8,437 nt of DNA from CAZOIA01 sp964579675 (GTDB lineage Bacteria; Planctomycetota; Phycisphaerae; UBA1845; PWPN01). Location: positions 1-8,437 of the forward strand of contig CAZOIA010000221.1 of assembly GCA_964579675.1 (NCBI GenBank), written 5' to 3'. A model generated the notes under the pieces. The model ran no database searches, was not told where the DNA came from, and saw nothing but the letters and a program-made list of their open reading frames with translations. This document shows, piece by piece, positions 1 to 5,728 of this stretch; position 1 is the stretch's first letter; each line of letters opens with the position of its first letter. Position numbers and translations under genes: made by a program.

Positions 1-1468
1 ACTCCTGACAGCCATTCCCGCGCCGTAGCGCCGCGCCGTCAAAGGCCGGTGCATCGCTGCCGAGTTGTTCGAGCACCTGAGAGGCAGGTTCGTACGTCTC
101 CGCGCACTGCTCGCACAGGATGCGGACCAGCCGCTGGGCAACGATGGCCTCGACGGTGGTGGCCAGCAGGTAAGGCTCGACGTTCATGTCCAGCAGGCGC
201 GTGAACGCGCTGGCGGCATCGTTGGTGTGAAGCGAGGAAAAGACCAGGTGGCCGGTCAGGGCGCTGCGGATCGCGATGTCGGCCGTCTCCCCGTCACGGA
301 TCTCGCCCACCATGATGATGTCCGGGTCCTGCCGCACGATGTGCCGCAGCCCGTTGGCGAACGTCAGCCCCCGCTTCGGGTTGACCTGCATCTGGTTGAT
401 CCCCTCCAGATGGAACTCCACCGGGTCCTCGATCGTGATGAACTTCTTGCCCGGGGTGAAGATCTGGTTAAGGACCGCATACAGCGTCGTCGTCTTGCCG
501 CTGCCGGTCGGGCCGGTGACCAGCAGGATTCCGTGCGGCCGGCGGATCATTGACTCAAACCCCTTGAGCAAATCGGCGTCCATGCCCAACTCGCCGAGCT
601 GGCGGAGGGTGGTGGTCTTGTCCAGGATTCGCAGCACCATGCTTTCGCCGAAGGTCGTCGGCACGGTGGACACTCGAACGTCCACCCGCGCGCCGGGCCC
701 GGTGAACTCGAAGTGCCCGTCCTGCGGCACGAAGCGCTCGGCAATGTTGAGCTGGGCCATGATCTTGACCCGGCTGATGATCGCTGCCTGGAGGTGCTTC
801 GGCGGCGGCGACATCTCGTGCAGCACGCCGTCGATGCGGTACTTCACCTTGAGTTCGTGCTCGAAAGGCTCGATGTGAATGTCGCTGGCCTGGTCCTGCA
901 CCGCTTCGAGGATGATCAGGTTGACCAGGTTGATCAGCGAGGGCTCGCGGACCAACTCGTGCAACTGCCCGACGGCGTCTTCGCCGCCGGGGATTTCGAT
1001 GGCGTCAATCTGCTCCGCCAGCGAGTCGGCCATCCGGGCGGCGGAAGTGCCGTAGTGTCGCCGAATAGCATCAGCCAACTCACTGGAACGAGCGTAGCGC
1101 CTCACGATCTCCAGGCCACAGACGGCTCCGAGATCATCGACCGCCCGCAGATCGAACGGGTCGGCCATGGCCAGAATGAGTCGCCCGTCCCGGATCGCCA
1201 GCGGCAGCGCGCGGTACCGTTGGGCCAATTCCGGCGGCAAACACTGGAGTGCCTCACGCGGGATGTCCACGTCGCTCAACTCGGCCCGGGGGATGCCGCA
1301 CTGAACCGCCAGGGCATGCGTTACATCGTCCTCGTGCACCAGGCCGATCCGGCAAAGACGCTCGCCGAATCGCAGGTTGTCACCGTCCGCGGGACCGACC
1401 ACCTGAACCAGACGATCGGGCGTCACACAGCCCAGTTCGACGAGGATGTCACCGATTCGTTTGCCCAC
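1..1468 (-). CDS. GspE/PilB-family secretion or type IV pilus ATPase (C-terminus cut off by window edge)
   Basis: This is a hexameric cytoplasmic ATPase that powers type II secretion or type IV pilus extension by working on the inner-membrane platform protein. About 489 residues are visible. Residues 1-60 hold two MshEN-type motifs: R4-I-G6...L9...G13, and a better one at R33-F-G35...L38...G42...A52-L53...Q56. In this family such motifs can bind cyclic di-GMP. The middle carries the usual SDIHIEP segment. The Walker A sequence GPTGSGKT has its lysine at residue 325, followed by an ITIEDPVEF Asp box, DPDIIMVGEIRD (Walker B) and the LHTNDA His box. A CEQC pair (C452, C455) begins the zinc tetracysteine motif; C487 starts the second pair, which runs off the window. 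No in-frame ATG precedes the conserved start. GTG at 1468 is chosen, with GTG at 1483 as alternative and an in-frame stop at 1510-1508. The Shine-Dalgarno signal is weak. Whether it is a GspE or a PilB cannot be decided without the downstream genes. Confidence 0.95.
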   Translation of the reverse strand, partial: MGKRIGDILVELGCVTPDRLVQVVGPADGDNLRFGERLCRIGLVHEDDVTHALAVQCGIPRAELSDVDIPREALQCLPPELAQRYRALPLAIRDGRLILAMADPFDLRAVDDLGAVCGLEIVRRYARSSELADAIRRHYGTSAARMADSLAEQIDAIEIPGGEDAVGQLHELVREPSLINLVNLIILEAVQDQASDIHIEPFEHELKVKYRIDGVLHEMSPPPKHLQAAIISRVKIMAQLNIAERFVPQDGHFEFTGPGARVDVRVSTVPTTFGESMVLRILDKTTTLRQLGELGMDADLLKGFESMIRRPHGILLVTGPTGSGKTTTLYAVLNQIFTPGKKFITIEDPVEFHLEGINQMQVNPKRGLTFANGLRHIVRQDPDIIMVGEIRDGETADIAIRSALTGHLVFSSLHTNDAASAFTRLLDMNVEPYLLATTVEAIVAQRLVRILCEQCAETYEPASQVLEQLGSDAPAFDGAALRRGNGCQE

Positions 1469-1688
1469 CGTTTGCCTGCCCACTGTGTGAGACGGTAGCC
1501 GCTGGTATCATGAATGCCGGCGCTTCATTGCCGCCAGGTGCTGTTCAGTCGCTCAGTTTGCGTACGGTTGAATCCGGAGTACCGGGCGGCAATAGTTCCT
1601 CCACCATAGATATATGACGCCGCCAACACCTGAATGTTACACCCTGTCTGCAAGGAATAATTCGCGACAGCCGCCCTCGGCCTCCGAC

Positions 1689-1703
1689 TGGCACGAATCC
1701 TGC
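1689..1703 (+). promoter_or_regulatory. Sigma-54 (RpoN) type -24/-12 promoter
   Basis: The sequence TGGCACGAATCCTGC has the -24 GG at 1690-1691 and the -12 GC at 1702-1703, exactly ten bases apart. It matches TGGCACG-N4-TTGC at all but one position (C instead of the first T of TTGC). Transcription would start near 1715 and run right, through the hairpin cluster toward the sigma factor gene about 360 nt away. No enhancer site for an activator was recognised. Matches this good can occur by chance in GC-rich DNA, but the intergenic position and orientation favour a real site. Confidence 0.55.
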
Positions 1704-1783
1704 GCCGTCTCCGACATCTTATACGCTTATAGGCCCGGTAGGTTCCACCCCCGCCGGATGGGCGGCAAACCTCTTGAGAGGAT

Positions 1784-1870
1784 CGCGGCAATTCATTGCC
1801 GCGTTCCGCGTTCACATTCCCCGCTTGCGGCCTTGCGGCAATGGATTGCCGCGTTCCTTACCGTTTGCGG
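1784..1870. repeat. Cluster of four short hairpins on GCGGCAAT/ATTGCCGC
   Basis: Two near-identical inverted repeats lie 50 bp apart. The first, 1784-1803, has 9-bp arms (CGCGGCAAT/ATTGCCGCG) around TC. The second, 1835-1852, has 8-bp arms (GCGGCAAT/ATTGCCGC) around GG. Both are followed by GTTCC. Between and after them are two smaller hairpins, CCGC-TT-GCGG at 1821-1830 and CCG-TTTG-CGG at 1861-1870, making an alternating module present twice. Single half-sites occur upstream at 1527-1534 and 1586-1593. The arms are conserved while the central dinucleotide differs, which suits protein-binding palindromes or RNA stems. Confidence 0.75.
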
Positions 1871-1928
1871 CGAGAGCCTCGTACCGCGCCCCTGGCACCC
1901 TGTCCCCATTGCTGATTGTCGTTAGACA

Positions 1929-1962
1929 CCGGGTTCTTACCCGGAAGATACCCCCGTTGGGG
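1929..1962. other. Two adjacent hairpins in the sigma factor leader
   Basis: CCGGGT (1929-1934) and ACCCGG (1939-1944) form a perfect 6-bp stem around TCTT. CCCC (1952-1955) and GGGG (1959-1962) form a second stem around GTT. Neither is followed by a T run, so simple intrinsic termination is not indicated. They would lie in the leader of any transcript from the sigma-54 type site and could be structural elements of that RNA. Confidence 0.45.
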
Positions 1963-2034
1963 CGGCAGTCGCAGCGGCCTGTGTCGTAAGTCGTTGCCAT
2001 AAAGTAAGTTGTAGCCCACAGCCAACCGAAGTCC

Positions 2035-2064
2035 TTGCAAGGGGAACTGGAAACCGGCTAAGAT
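2035..2064 (+). promoter_or_regulatory. Possible sigma-70-like promoter of the sigma factor-kinase operon, with palindrome over the -35 box
   Basis: TTGCAA (2035-2040) and TAAGAT (2059-2064) are separated by 18 bases and each matches the consensus at four of six positions. Transcription would start near 2071, giving a leader of only about seven bases before the GTG at 2078. The -35 box lies inside a perfect 10-bp palindrome, CCTTGCAAGG (2033-2042), which could be an operator. The match is modest. Confidence 0.35.
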
Positions 2065-2069
2065 AGGCT

Positions 2070-2075
2070 GGAGGG
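2070..2075 (+). promoter_or_regulatory. Shine-Dalgarno-like GGAGGG unusually close to the sigma factor start
   Basis: GGAGGG ends only two bases before the GTG at 2078, closer than the usual five to nine. The next in-frame start codons are GTG at 2096 and TTG at 2102, which are 20 and 26 bases downstream. The ATG overlapping at 2076 is immediately followed by TGA. The choice of start for this gene is therefore not settled by the ribosome binding site. Confidence 0.4.
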
Positions 2076-2077
2076 AT

Positions 2078-2701
2078 GTGACCCGGTTTGCGAGTGTGCC
2101 ATTGGAGACCACCCAAGTCAGTCTATTGTCGGCCGTCCGCGACGCCGAGAACACGCGAGCGTGGAGCCGCTTTTACTGCCTTTACGCCACGATGGTCGGC
2201 CACTTCGTGCGCCGGCTCGGTTTGCCCAACGCGGATGCCGACGACGTGACCCAAGAGGTGATGGTGCTCGTGCACAAGTCCCTGCAGGACGGCGTGTACG
2301 ACCCGGCGAAAGGGCGTTTCCGGAAATGGCTCTACGGCATCGCGAGGAACCGGGCGCTCGCGGCCCTGCGGGCCCGACGCCGACGCACCCGGGCCCAATG
2401 GGTCCCGCGCGAGGGCGGGGCGAATCTGTTGGACCAGTTGGAAGACCCCGGCCGCGACGAAGCCGCCCGGCAAGTGTGGCAGCAAGAATGGCGATATGCC
2501 CTGCTCGAAGAGGCCCTGCAGCACGTCCAGGCCGGCGTGGGCCAGAACGCTTTTAAGGCATTCACCCTCTACGCCATTCAGCGCCGGCCGGTGCAGCACG
2601 TGGCGGACCAACTCGGCATCTCCCCATCCAGCGTGTACGTATACAAGGGGCGCGTACTGGCCGCGGTCCGTGAATGGGTGGGGCGGTTCCAGGACGACTG
2701 A
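2078..2701 (+). CDS. ECF-type RNA polymerase sigma factor (planctomycete kinase-linked type)
   Basis: This is a 207-residue sigma-70 family protein with only regions 2 and 4, which directs RNA polymerase to a private set of promoters. Region 2 spans about residues 27-100. It holds the RNA polymerase-binding helix with acidic D53, D55 and D56 followed by VTQEV, and then a GRFRKWLYGIARNRALAALR segment of the -10 recognition and melting type. A basic stretch (RARRRRTR) leads to a linker. Region 4 follows at about 135-205, with a helix-turn-helix around residues 172-198. The opening QVSLLSAVRDAEN and the FxxxY block are typical of planctomycete ECF factors encoded beside Ser/Thr kinases. The start is a GTG with a Shine-Dalgarno signal that sits very close. 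The kinase gene follows after 16 bases with no anti-sigma gene, so control by that kinase is the simplest inference. The target promoters cannot be told from this window. Confidence 0.9.
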   Translation: MTRFASVPLETTQVSLLSAVRDAENTRAWSRFYCLYATMVGHFVRRLGLPNADADDVTQEVMVLVHKSLQDGVYDPAKGRFRKWLYGIARNRALAALRARRRRTRAQWVPREGGANLLDQLEDPGRDEAARQVWQQEWRYALLEEALQHVQAGVGQNAFKAFTLYAIQRRPVQHVADQLGISPSSVYVYKGRVLAAVREWVGRFQDD

Positions 2702-2717
2702 CCCCGGCGAAGACATC

Positions 2718-4334
2718 ATGGCGCAATCGTCGTCATCGAATCCGATTGATGGGGCCCCGGCCGCGCATTCACCACCCTCGCCGGGACCGGCGATCCCGGA
2801 ACCGGAGCCGACCACCGGGCCGGCTGGTCCTGGGCCGGGCGATCCGGAGGAGACCCAGCTCATCGACGACCTGCGGGTGGTGATGGGCCGGCGGGACCAA
2901 CCGGCCGGCAGTCCGTGGCCCGGCGCCAGTCGGCTGGAGGGCACCCGCCTGGGGCAGTACCTCGTGGAGAGACTGCTGGGGGAGGGTGGAATGGCCCAGG
3001 TGTACCGCGCGGTCAATACCGAGAATGGCCGCGCGGCCGCGATCAAAGTCCTCAAGCCTCCATACCGCACCGACCGCGACATCTGCACCCGTTTCGAGCG
3101 CGAGGCCGGCAGCATGGCCCGGATCCGGCACGAGAACGTCGTGCAAATCCTCGGATTCGCCGAGGCCGGCGGTATCCGGGCGATCGTCATGGAACTGATG
3201 ACCGCCGGGAGCCTCCGGCGCCGACTGAACCAGATCAAGTCGAAACAACTCGCCATGCCGATCGGCGAGGCCGTCGGCCTGATCGCCCAGGCCGCCCGGG
3301 GCATCGGCGCCGCCCACGACAAGGGCATCGTCCATCGCGACGTGAAACCCTCCAATCTACTCCTTCAGGCCGACGGCACGCTCAAGGTGGCGGACTTCGG
3401 CGCGATCCACCTGGTCGAACAGACGACCTGGCTCACGGGCGTCGGCCAGCAGATCGGCACGCCCGGGTACATGAGCCCGGAGCAGTGCAGCGGCGATCGC
3501 GTCACCCCGGCCAGCGACGTCTATTCGCTCGGGGCCACCCTGTTTGAGCTGATCACCGGCCATCCGCCGTTTGAAGTGGAAGAGGCCAGCCCCTTCGCCA
3601 TCATGCTCAAGCACGTCTCTGAGCCCGCCCCGGACCCCCGCATGCAGCGGGAAGGGGTGCCGGACTGGCTGGCGTCAATCGTCCTGAAGAGTCTCGAAAA
3701 GAAGCCCGCTCGCCGTTATGCGACCGCGGGCCGGTTCGCGGCAGCGCTGCTGGCCGGGCCGGCGGCATCGGCGGAAGCCCGGACCGCCGCCCGGAAGCCA
3801 GCCGGCTGGACAACCGACGTGAGCCTGGTCCGCAAGCAGCTTCAGGGACTACCCCACCGGGCCATCGTGTGCTGGGCGTGCCGATGCGCCCGGCGCGTGC
3901 AATACCTCAATGCCGACCCGCGGGTCGAGCGTGCCTTGGCCATGGCTGAGGCGACGGCGTGGGAACCGCAAGACGCCGGAGCGCAGCACTCGGTGTCGCG
4001 GGCCCTGTCTCGCATCCGGGCCCTGCGGGCGGCGTCACTGAGCGCGGCCTATACCGACGAGGGCGCGACGGCATCGAAGTCGGAGGCGGAAGCGGCCCGG
4101 TCGGCGGCGGCGGCCGCCGCTTGTGCCGCCGCCCGCTGCGTTGAAGACGCTGCCGCCGATGCCGCCTTTGCCGCCCGAAGCGCGATTACCGCCCTGGAGT
4201 CCGCCAGCCAGCCGGCCAAGAGATTCTGGGAAGTCGCCCGAAACGATTATCACAGACTGCGCGACGCTCAATTGGGGCAGGAGGGCACCGTCGGCCGGCC
4301 GATCCCGCCTTCATTCTTCAAGCAAGACGGATAA
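2718..4334 (+). CDS. Soluble Hanks-type Ser/Thr protein kinase with Ala-rich helical C-terminal domain
   Basis: This 538-residue protein phosphorylates Ser/Thr on partner proteins; the likely partner or output is the sigma factor encoded just upstream. Residues 1-75 are a Pro/Gly-rich linker containing EETQ (T46). The kinase domain, about 78-347, is complete: glycine loop LGEGGMAQVY (88-96), ATP lysine K110, helix-C glutamate E129, catalytic HRD (206-208) with K210 and N213, DFG (226-228), GTPGYMSPE (248-255) and F-helix D267. It should be active. No membrane segment is seen, unlike many planctomycete kinases. Residues about 365-500 form an Ala-rich, helix-prone domain that opens with CWACRCARRV (C385, C388, C390). 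It resembles the Imm5-like helical domains seen in planctomycete proteins, but that is from memory. The ATG at 2718 was chosen because earlier in-frame starts lie inside the sigma factor gene. The Shine-Dalgarno signal is weak, so translation may depend on coupling. Confidence 0.93.
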   Translation: MAQSSSSNPIDGAPAAHSPPSPGPAIPEPEPTTGPAGPGPGDPEETQLIDDLRVVMGRRDQPAGSPWPGASRLEGTRLGQYLVERLLGEGGMAQVYRAVNTENGRAAAIKVLKPPYRTDRDICTRFEREAGSMARIRHENVVQILGFAEAGGIRAIVMELMTAGSLRRRLNQIKSKQLAMPIGEAVGLIAQAARGIGAAHDKGIVHRDVKPSNLLLQADGTLKVADFGAIHLVEQTTWLTGVGQQIGTPGYMSPEQCSGDRVTPASDVYSLGATLFELITGHPPFEVEEASPFAIMLKHVSEPAPDPRMQREGVPDWLASIVLKSLEKKPARRYATAGRFAAALLAGPAASAEARTAARKPAGWTTDVSLVRKQLQGLPHRAIVCWACRCARRVQYLNADPRVERALAMAEATAWEPQDAGAQHSVSRALSRIRALRAASLSAAYTDEGATASKSEAEAARSAAAAAACAAARCVEDAAADAAFAARSAITALESASQPAKRFWEVARNDYHRLRDAQLGQEGTVGRPIPPSFFKQDG

Positions 4335-4381
4335 CGCCGACCACAGGCCCACCCCTCGCCCTTTCCCCTTTGCCCCGGTCA

Positions 4382-4411
4382 TTGCCCGGGTGCTGAGTTC
4401 TTCGTTATAGT
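4382..4411 (+). promoter_or_regulatory. Sigma-70-like promoter of prmC, apparently leaderless
   Basis: TTGCCC (4382-4387) and TATAGT (4406-4411) are 18 bases apart. Transcription would begin about seven bases after the -10 box, near 4418-4419, which is the first base of the prmC ATG. No Shine-Dalgarno sequence is present before that ATG, which fits a leaderless message. The -35 box overlaps a small inverted repeat, CCCGG (4374-4378) and CCGGG (4386-4390), that could be the weak end of the upstream operon or an operator. Confidence 0.45.
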
Positions 4412-4418
4412 GGTCCCC

Positions 4419-5321
4419 ATGGCCAGCACGAGTGAACAAGATACCGTCTGGACCGTCGGGCGGTTGCTGGACTGGACCACCACCTGGTTTCACCGGAGGC
4501 AGGTTGAAGGAGGCCGCCTGGCCGCGGAACTGCTGCTGGCCCGGGCGATGGATTGCCGCAAGATCGACCTCTACACCCGCTACGACACCCGGCCGACCGA
4601 CCAGCAGCGGGCCGATTTCCGGGAACTGGTCAAACGGGCAGCCGAGCACACCCCGACCGCCTACCTGCTCGGGACGCGCGAGTTCTTCTCACTGGCGTTT
4701 CAGGTCTGCCCCGCGGTGATGGTACCGCGGCCGGAAACCGAGGTCCTCGTGCAGCGGATGATCGACTTGTGCCGGCAATCGCCCGAGCGCACCCGGCACG
4801 TCCTGGACGTCGGCACGGGCAGCGGGTGCGTCGCCATCGCCGTCGCCAGGTATGCCCCCAACGCGACGGTCGTCGGAAGCGACGTCTCGCCGGGGGCACT
4901 GGAGGTGGCGGCAAGGAACGTCAAGCAGCACGGGCTCGGGGATCAGGTGCGGCTGGTCGAGGCGGACTGTGTGACGATACCCGCGGACCTGATACCCGAA
5001 GGCGGGTTCGATGCGGTTGTCTCGAATCCGCCCTACATCAGCGAAGAGGTGTTCGCCACCCTGCCGCCGCACATCCGTGATCACGAGCCGAAGCTCGCGC
5101 TGACCATCGACGGGGGCGACGGGCTCGACATGTACCGCCGGTTTGCGAAAGAGGTACCGGCCGTGTTGCGGGAAGGCGGCGGGCTGCTTGTGGAAATCGG
5201 CCACGATCAACGTGATGAGGTGTTGCGGCTATTCGAGGCGGCCGGCAACTGGACCCACGTCGGGTCCTATCGTGACCCCAGCGATCCGTGCGACCGAATG
5301 CTGGAGTTCGAGTTGCGGTAA
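4419..5321 (+). CDS. prmC: Peptide chain release factor N5-glutamine methyltransferase PrmC/HemK
   Basis: PrmC uses S-adenosylmethionine to methylate the glutamine of the GGQ motif in release factors RF1 and RF2, which speeds peptide release on the ribosome. The 300-residue length is normal. Residues 1-90 form the helical N-terminal domain that contacts the release factor. The linker strand MVPRPETEVLV (101-111) is a family signature. The methyltransferase domain has motif I, DVGTGSGCVA (from residue 130), D155 for the adenosine ribose, and the catalytic NPPY at 203-206, which is specific to glutamine and related amide methylation. The end, DRMLEFE, is also typical. ATG 4419 is preferred over the in-frame GTG at 4410 because the latter lies in the -10 box. 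prfA, a frequent neighbour, is not in the window. The gene lies 84 bases after the kinase gene and probably has its own promoter. Confidence 0.95.
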   Translation: MASTSEQDTVWTVGRLLDWTTTWFHRRQVEGGRLAAELLLARAMDCRKIDLYTRYDTRPTDQQRADFRELVKRAAEHTPTAYLLGTREFFSLAFQVCPAVMVPRPETEVLVQRMIDLCRQSPERTRHVLDVGTGSGCVAIAVARYAPNATVVGSDVSPGALEVAARNVKQHGLGDQVRLVEADCVTIPADLIPEGGFDAVVSNPPYISEEVFATLPPHIRDHEPKLALTIDGGDGLDMYRRFAKEVPAVLREGGGLLVEIGHDQRDEVLRLFEAAGNWTHVGSYRDPSDPCDRMLEFELR

Positions 5322-5339
5322 CTCCGAGACCGGACTATT

Positions 5340-5365
5340 GTGCTCCACAGCATGCCACTGAGCAC
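5340..5365. other. Inverted repeat between prmC and the PspC gene
   Basis: GTGCTC (5340-5345) and GAGCAC (5360-5365) form a perfect 6-bp stem with a 14-base loop, 18 bases after the prmC stop codon and 34 bases before the next start. There is no T run. It could be a weak terminator, an mRNA-stabilising end of prmC, or an operator for the PspC gene. Confidence 0.4.
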
Positions 5366-5389
5366 GGTATGTTCGAGATGGCACACTAT

Positions 5390-5394
5390 GGAGG
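5390..5394 (+). promoter_or_regulatory. Shine-Dalgarno site that decides the PspC start
   Basis: GGAGG lies five bases before the ATG at 5400. In-frame starts upstream, including the ATG at 5388 that it overlaps, have no such signal, so the shorter 67-residue product is preferred. Confidence 0.75.
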
Positions 5395-5399
5395 CGGTC

Positions 5400-5603
5400 A
5401 TGGCCAATGGCAGAGTGCTTCGACGATCGACGCACGATTATCTCATTGCCGGGGTATGCGGGGGGCTGGCCGAGTACTTCGGTCTGCCGGCCACGCGGGT
5501 GCGAATCATATATGTTCTCTGCGCCATCTTGTCGGCTGCGTTCCCCGGCATCCTGGTCTACATCGTGCTATGGTTGTTGATCCCGCGGGATGAAGGGTAC
5601 TGA
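5400..5603 (+). CDS. Small PspC-domain membrane protein
   Basis: This 67-residue protein is essentially one PspC domain. PspC in enterobacteria is an inner-membrane sensor and regulator of the phage-shock response; stand-alone PspC-domain proteins are widespread and mostly uncharacterised. Residues 7-12 (LRRSTH) and the block IAGVCGGLAEYFGL (16-29) are the family signature. The stretch about 36-61, rich in I, V, L and A with a central proline, is a membrane segment, possibly a hairpin or one long helix, and ends in LLIPRDE. No pspA, pspB or pspF gene is nearby, so a phage-shock role is not supported by context. It follows prmC by 78 bases with an inverted repeat between, so a separate transcript is as likely as read-through. 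Confidence 0.9.
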   Translation: MANGRVLRRSTHDYLIAGVCGGLAEYFGLPATRVRIIYVLCAILSAAFPGILVYIVLWLLIPRDEGY

Positions 5604-5649
5604 CCGTTGCCGGTCCTGCCGGAGATCCCTGCTCGTTCGAGGCCCTCGG

Positions 5650-5721
5650 CACGTTCTCACTTTCCCACGTTCTCACCTTCCCACCTCCGCACGTTCTTAC
5701 TTTCTCACGTTCGCACCTTCT
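5650..5721. repeat. Nine tandem copies of a degenerate 8-bp unit
   Basis: Exactly 72 bases divide into nine octamers: CACGTTCT, CACTTTCC, CACGTTCT, CACCTTCC, CACCTCCG, CACGTTCT, TACTTTCT, CACGTTCG and CACCTTCT. Units 1-4 alternate CACGTTCT with a CAC[TC]TTCC form, giving a 16-bp higher-order period that resumes after unit 5. The strand bias is strong: the plus strand has almost no G outside the CACGTT units, and the minus strand is purine-rich (GAACGTGA, GAAAGTGG). The tract sits between the converging 3' ends of the PspC and hydrolase genes and stops eight bases before the hydrolase stop codon. It has no spacers and no palindrome, so it is not a CRISPR array. Confidence 0.85.
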
Positions 5722-5728
5722 TGCCGGG

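Larger units (their letters stand above)
1469..2077. other. Divergent intergenic region between the ATPase and sigma factor genes
   Basis: These 609 bases separate two divergently transcribed genes. The open frames inside are short, lack ribosome binding sites and overlap hairpins, so I see no protein gene. The region holds a sigma-54 type promoter pointing right (1689-1703), a cluster of four short hairpins (1784-1870), a GC-rich piece at 1891-1910 that resembles REP-type intergenic sequence, two more hairpins (1929-1962), and a sigma-70-like promoter just ahead of the sigma factor gene. The octamer GCGGCAAT or its complement occurs six times between 1527 and 1852. An sRNA or a long structured leader is possible. 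No convincing promoter for the leftward ATPase gene could be picked out. Confidence 0.8.

Noticed and set aside
713..1498. Long open frame on the plus strand opposite the ATPase gene
   Set aside because: It is antisense to a fully conserved GspE/PilB sequence, has no recognisable domain, and is explained by codon bias in GC-rich DNA.
1525..1815. 96-codon minus-strand frame upstream of the ATPase
   Set aside because: It is Arg-rich with no domain or ribosome binding site and covers the sigma-54 site and half of the hairpin cluster.
1614..1989. Short plus-strand frames in the divergent intergenic region
   Set aside because: They run through the hairpins and the REP-like piece, lack ribosome binding sites and show no conserved sequence.
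2496..2717. Upstream extension of the kinase frame to 2496
   Set aside because: It would overlap more than 200 bases of the sigma factor gene and adds no conserved sequence; the ATG 16 bases after the sigma stop fits an operon.
2123..3355. 410-codon open frame on the minus strand across the sigma factor and kinase genes
   Set aside because: It lies opposite two conserved coding regions, has low-complexity Pro/Arg/Ser content and no motif.
5602..5615. Hairpin GACCG-TTGC-CGGTC as terminator of the PspC gene
   Set aside because: The stem is only 5 bp, overlaps the stop codon and has no T run, so it is too weak to call.
5650..5721. CRISPR array
   Set aside because: The units are 8 bp, contiguous and degenerate, with no spacers and no palindrome.
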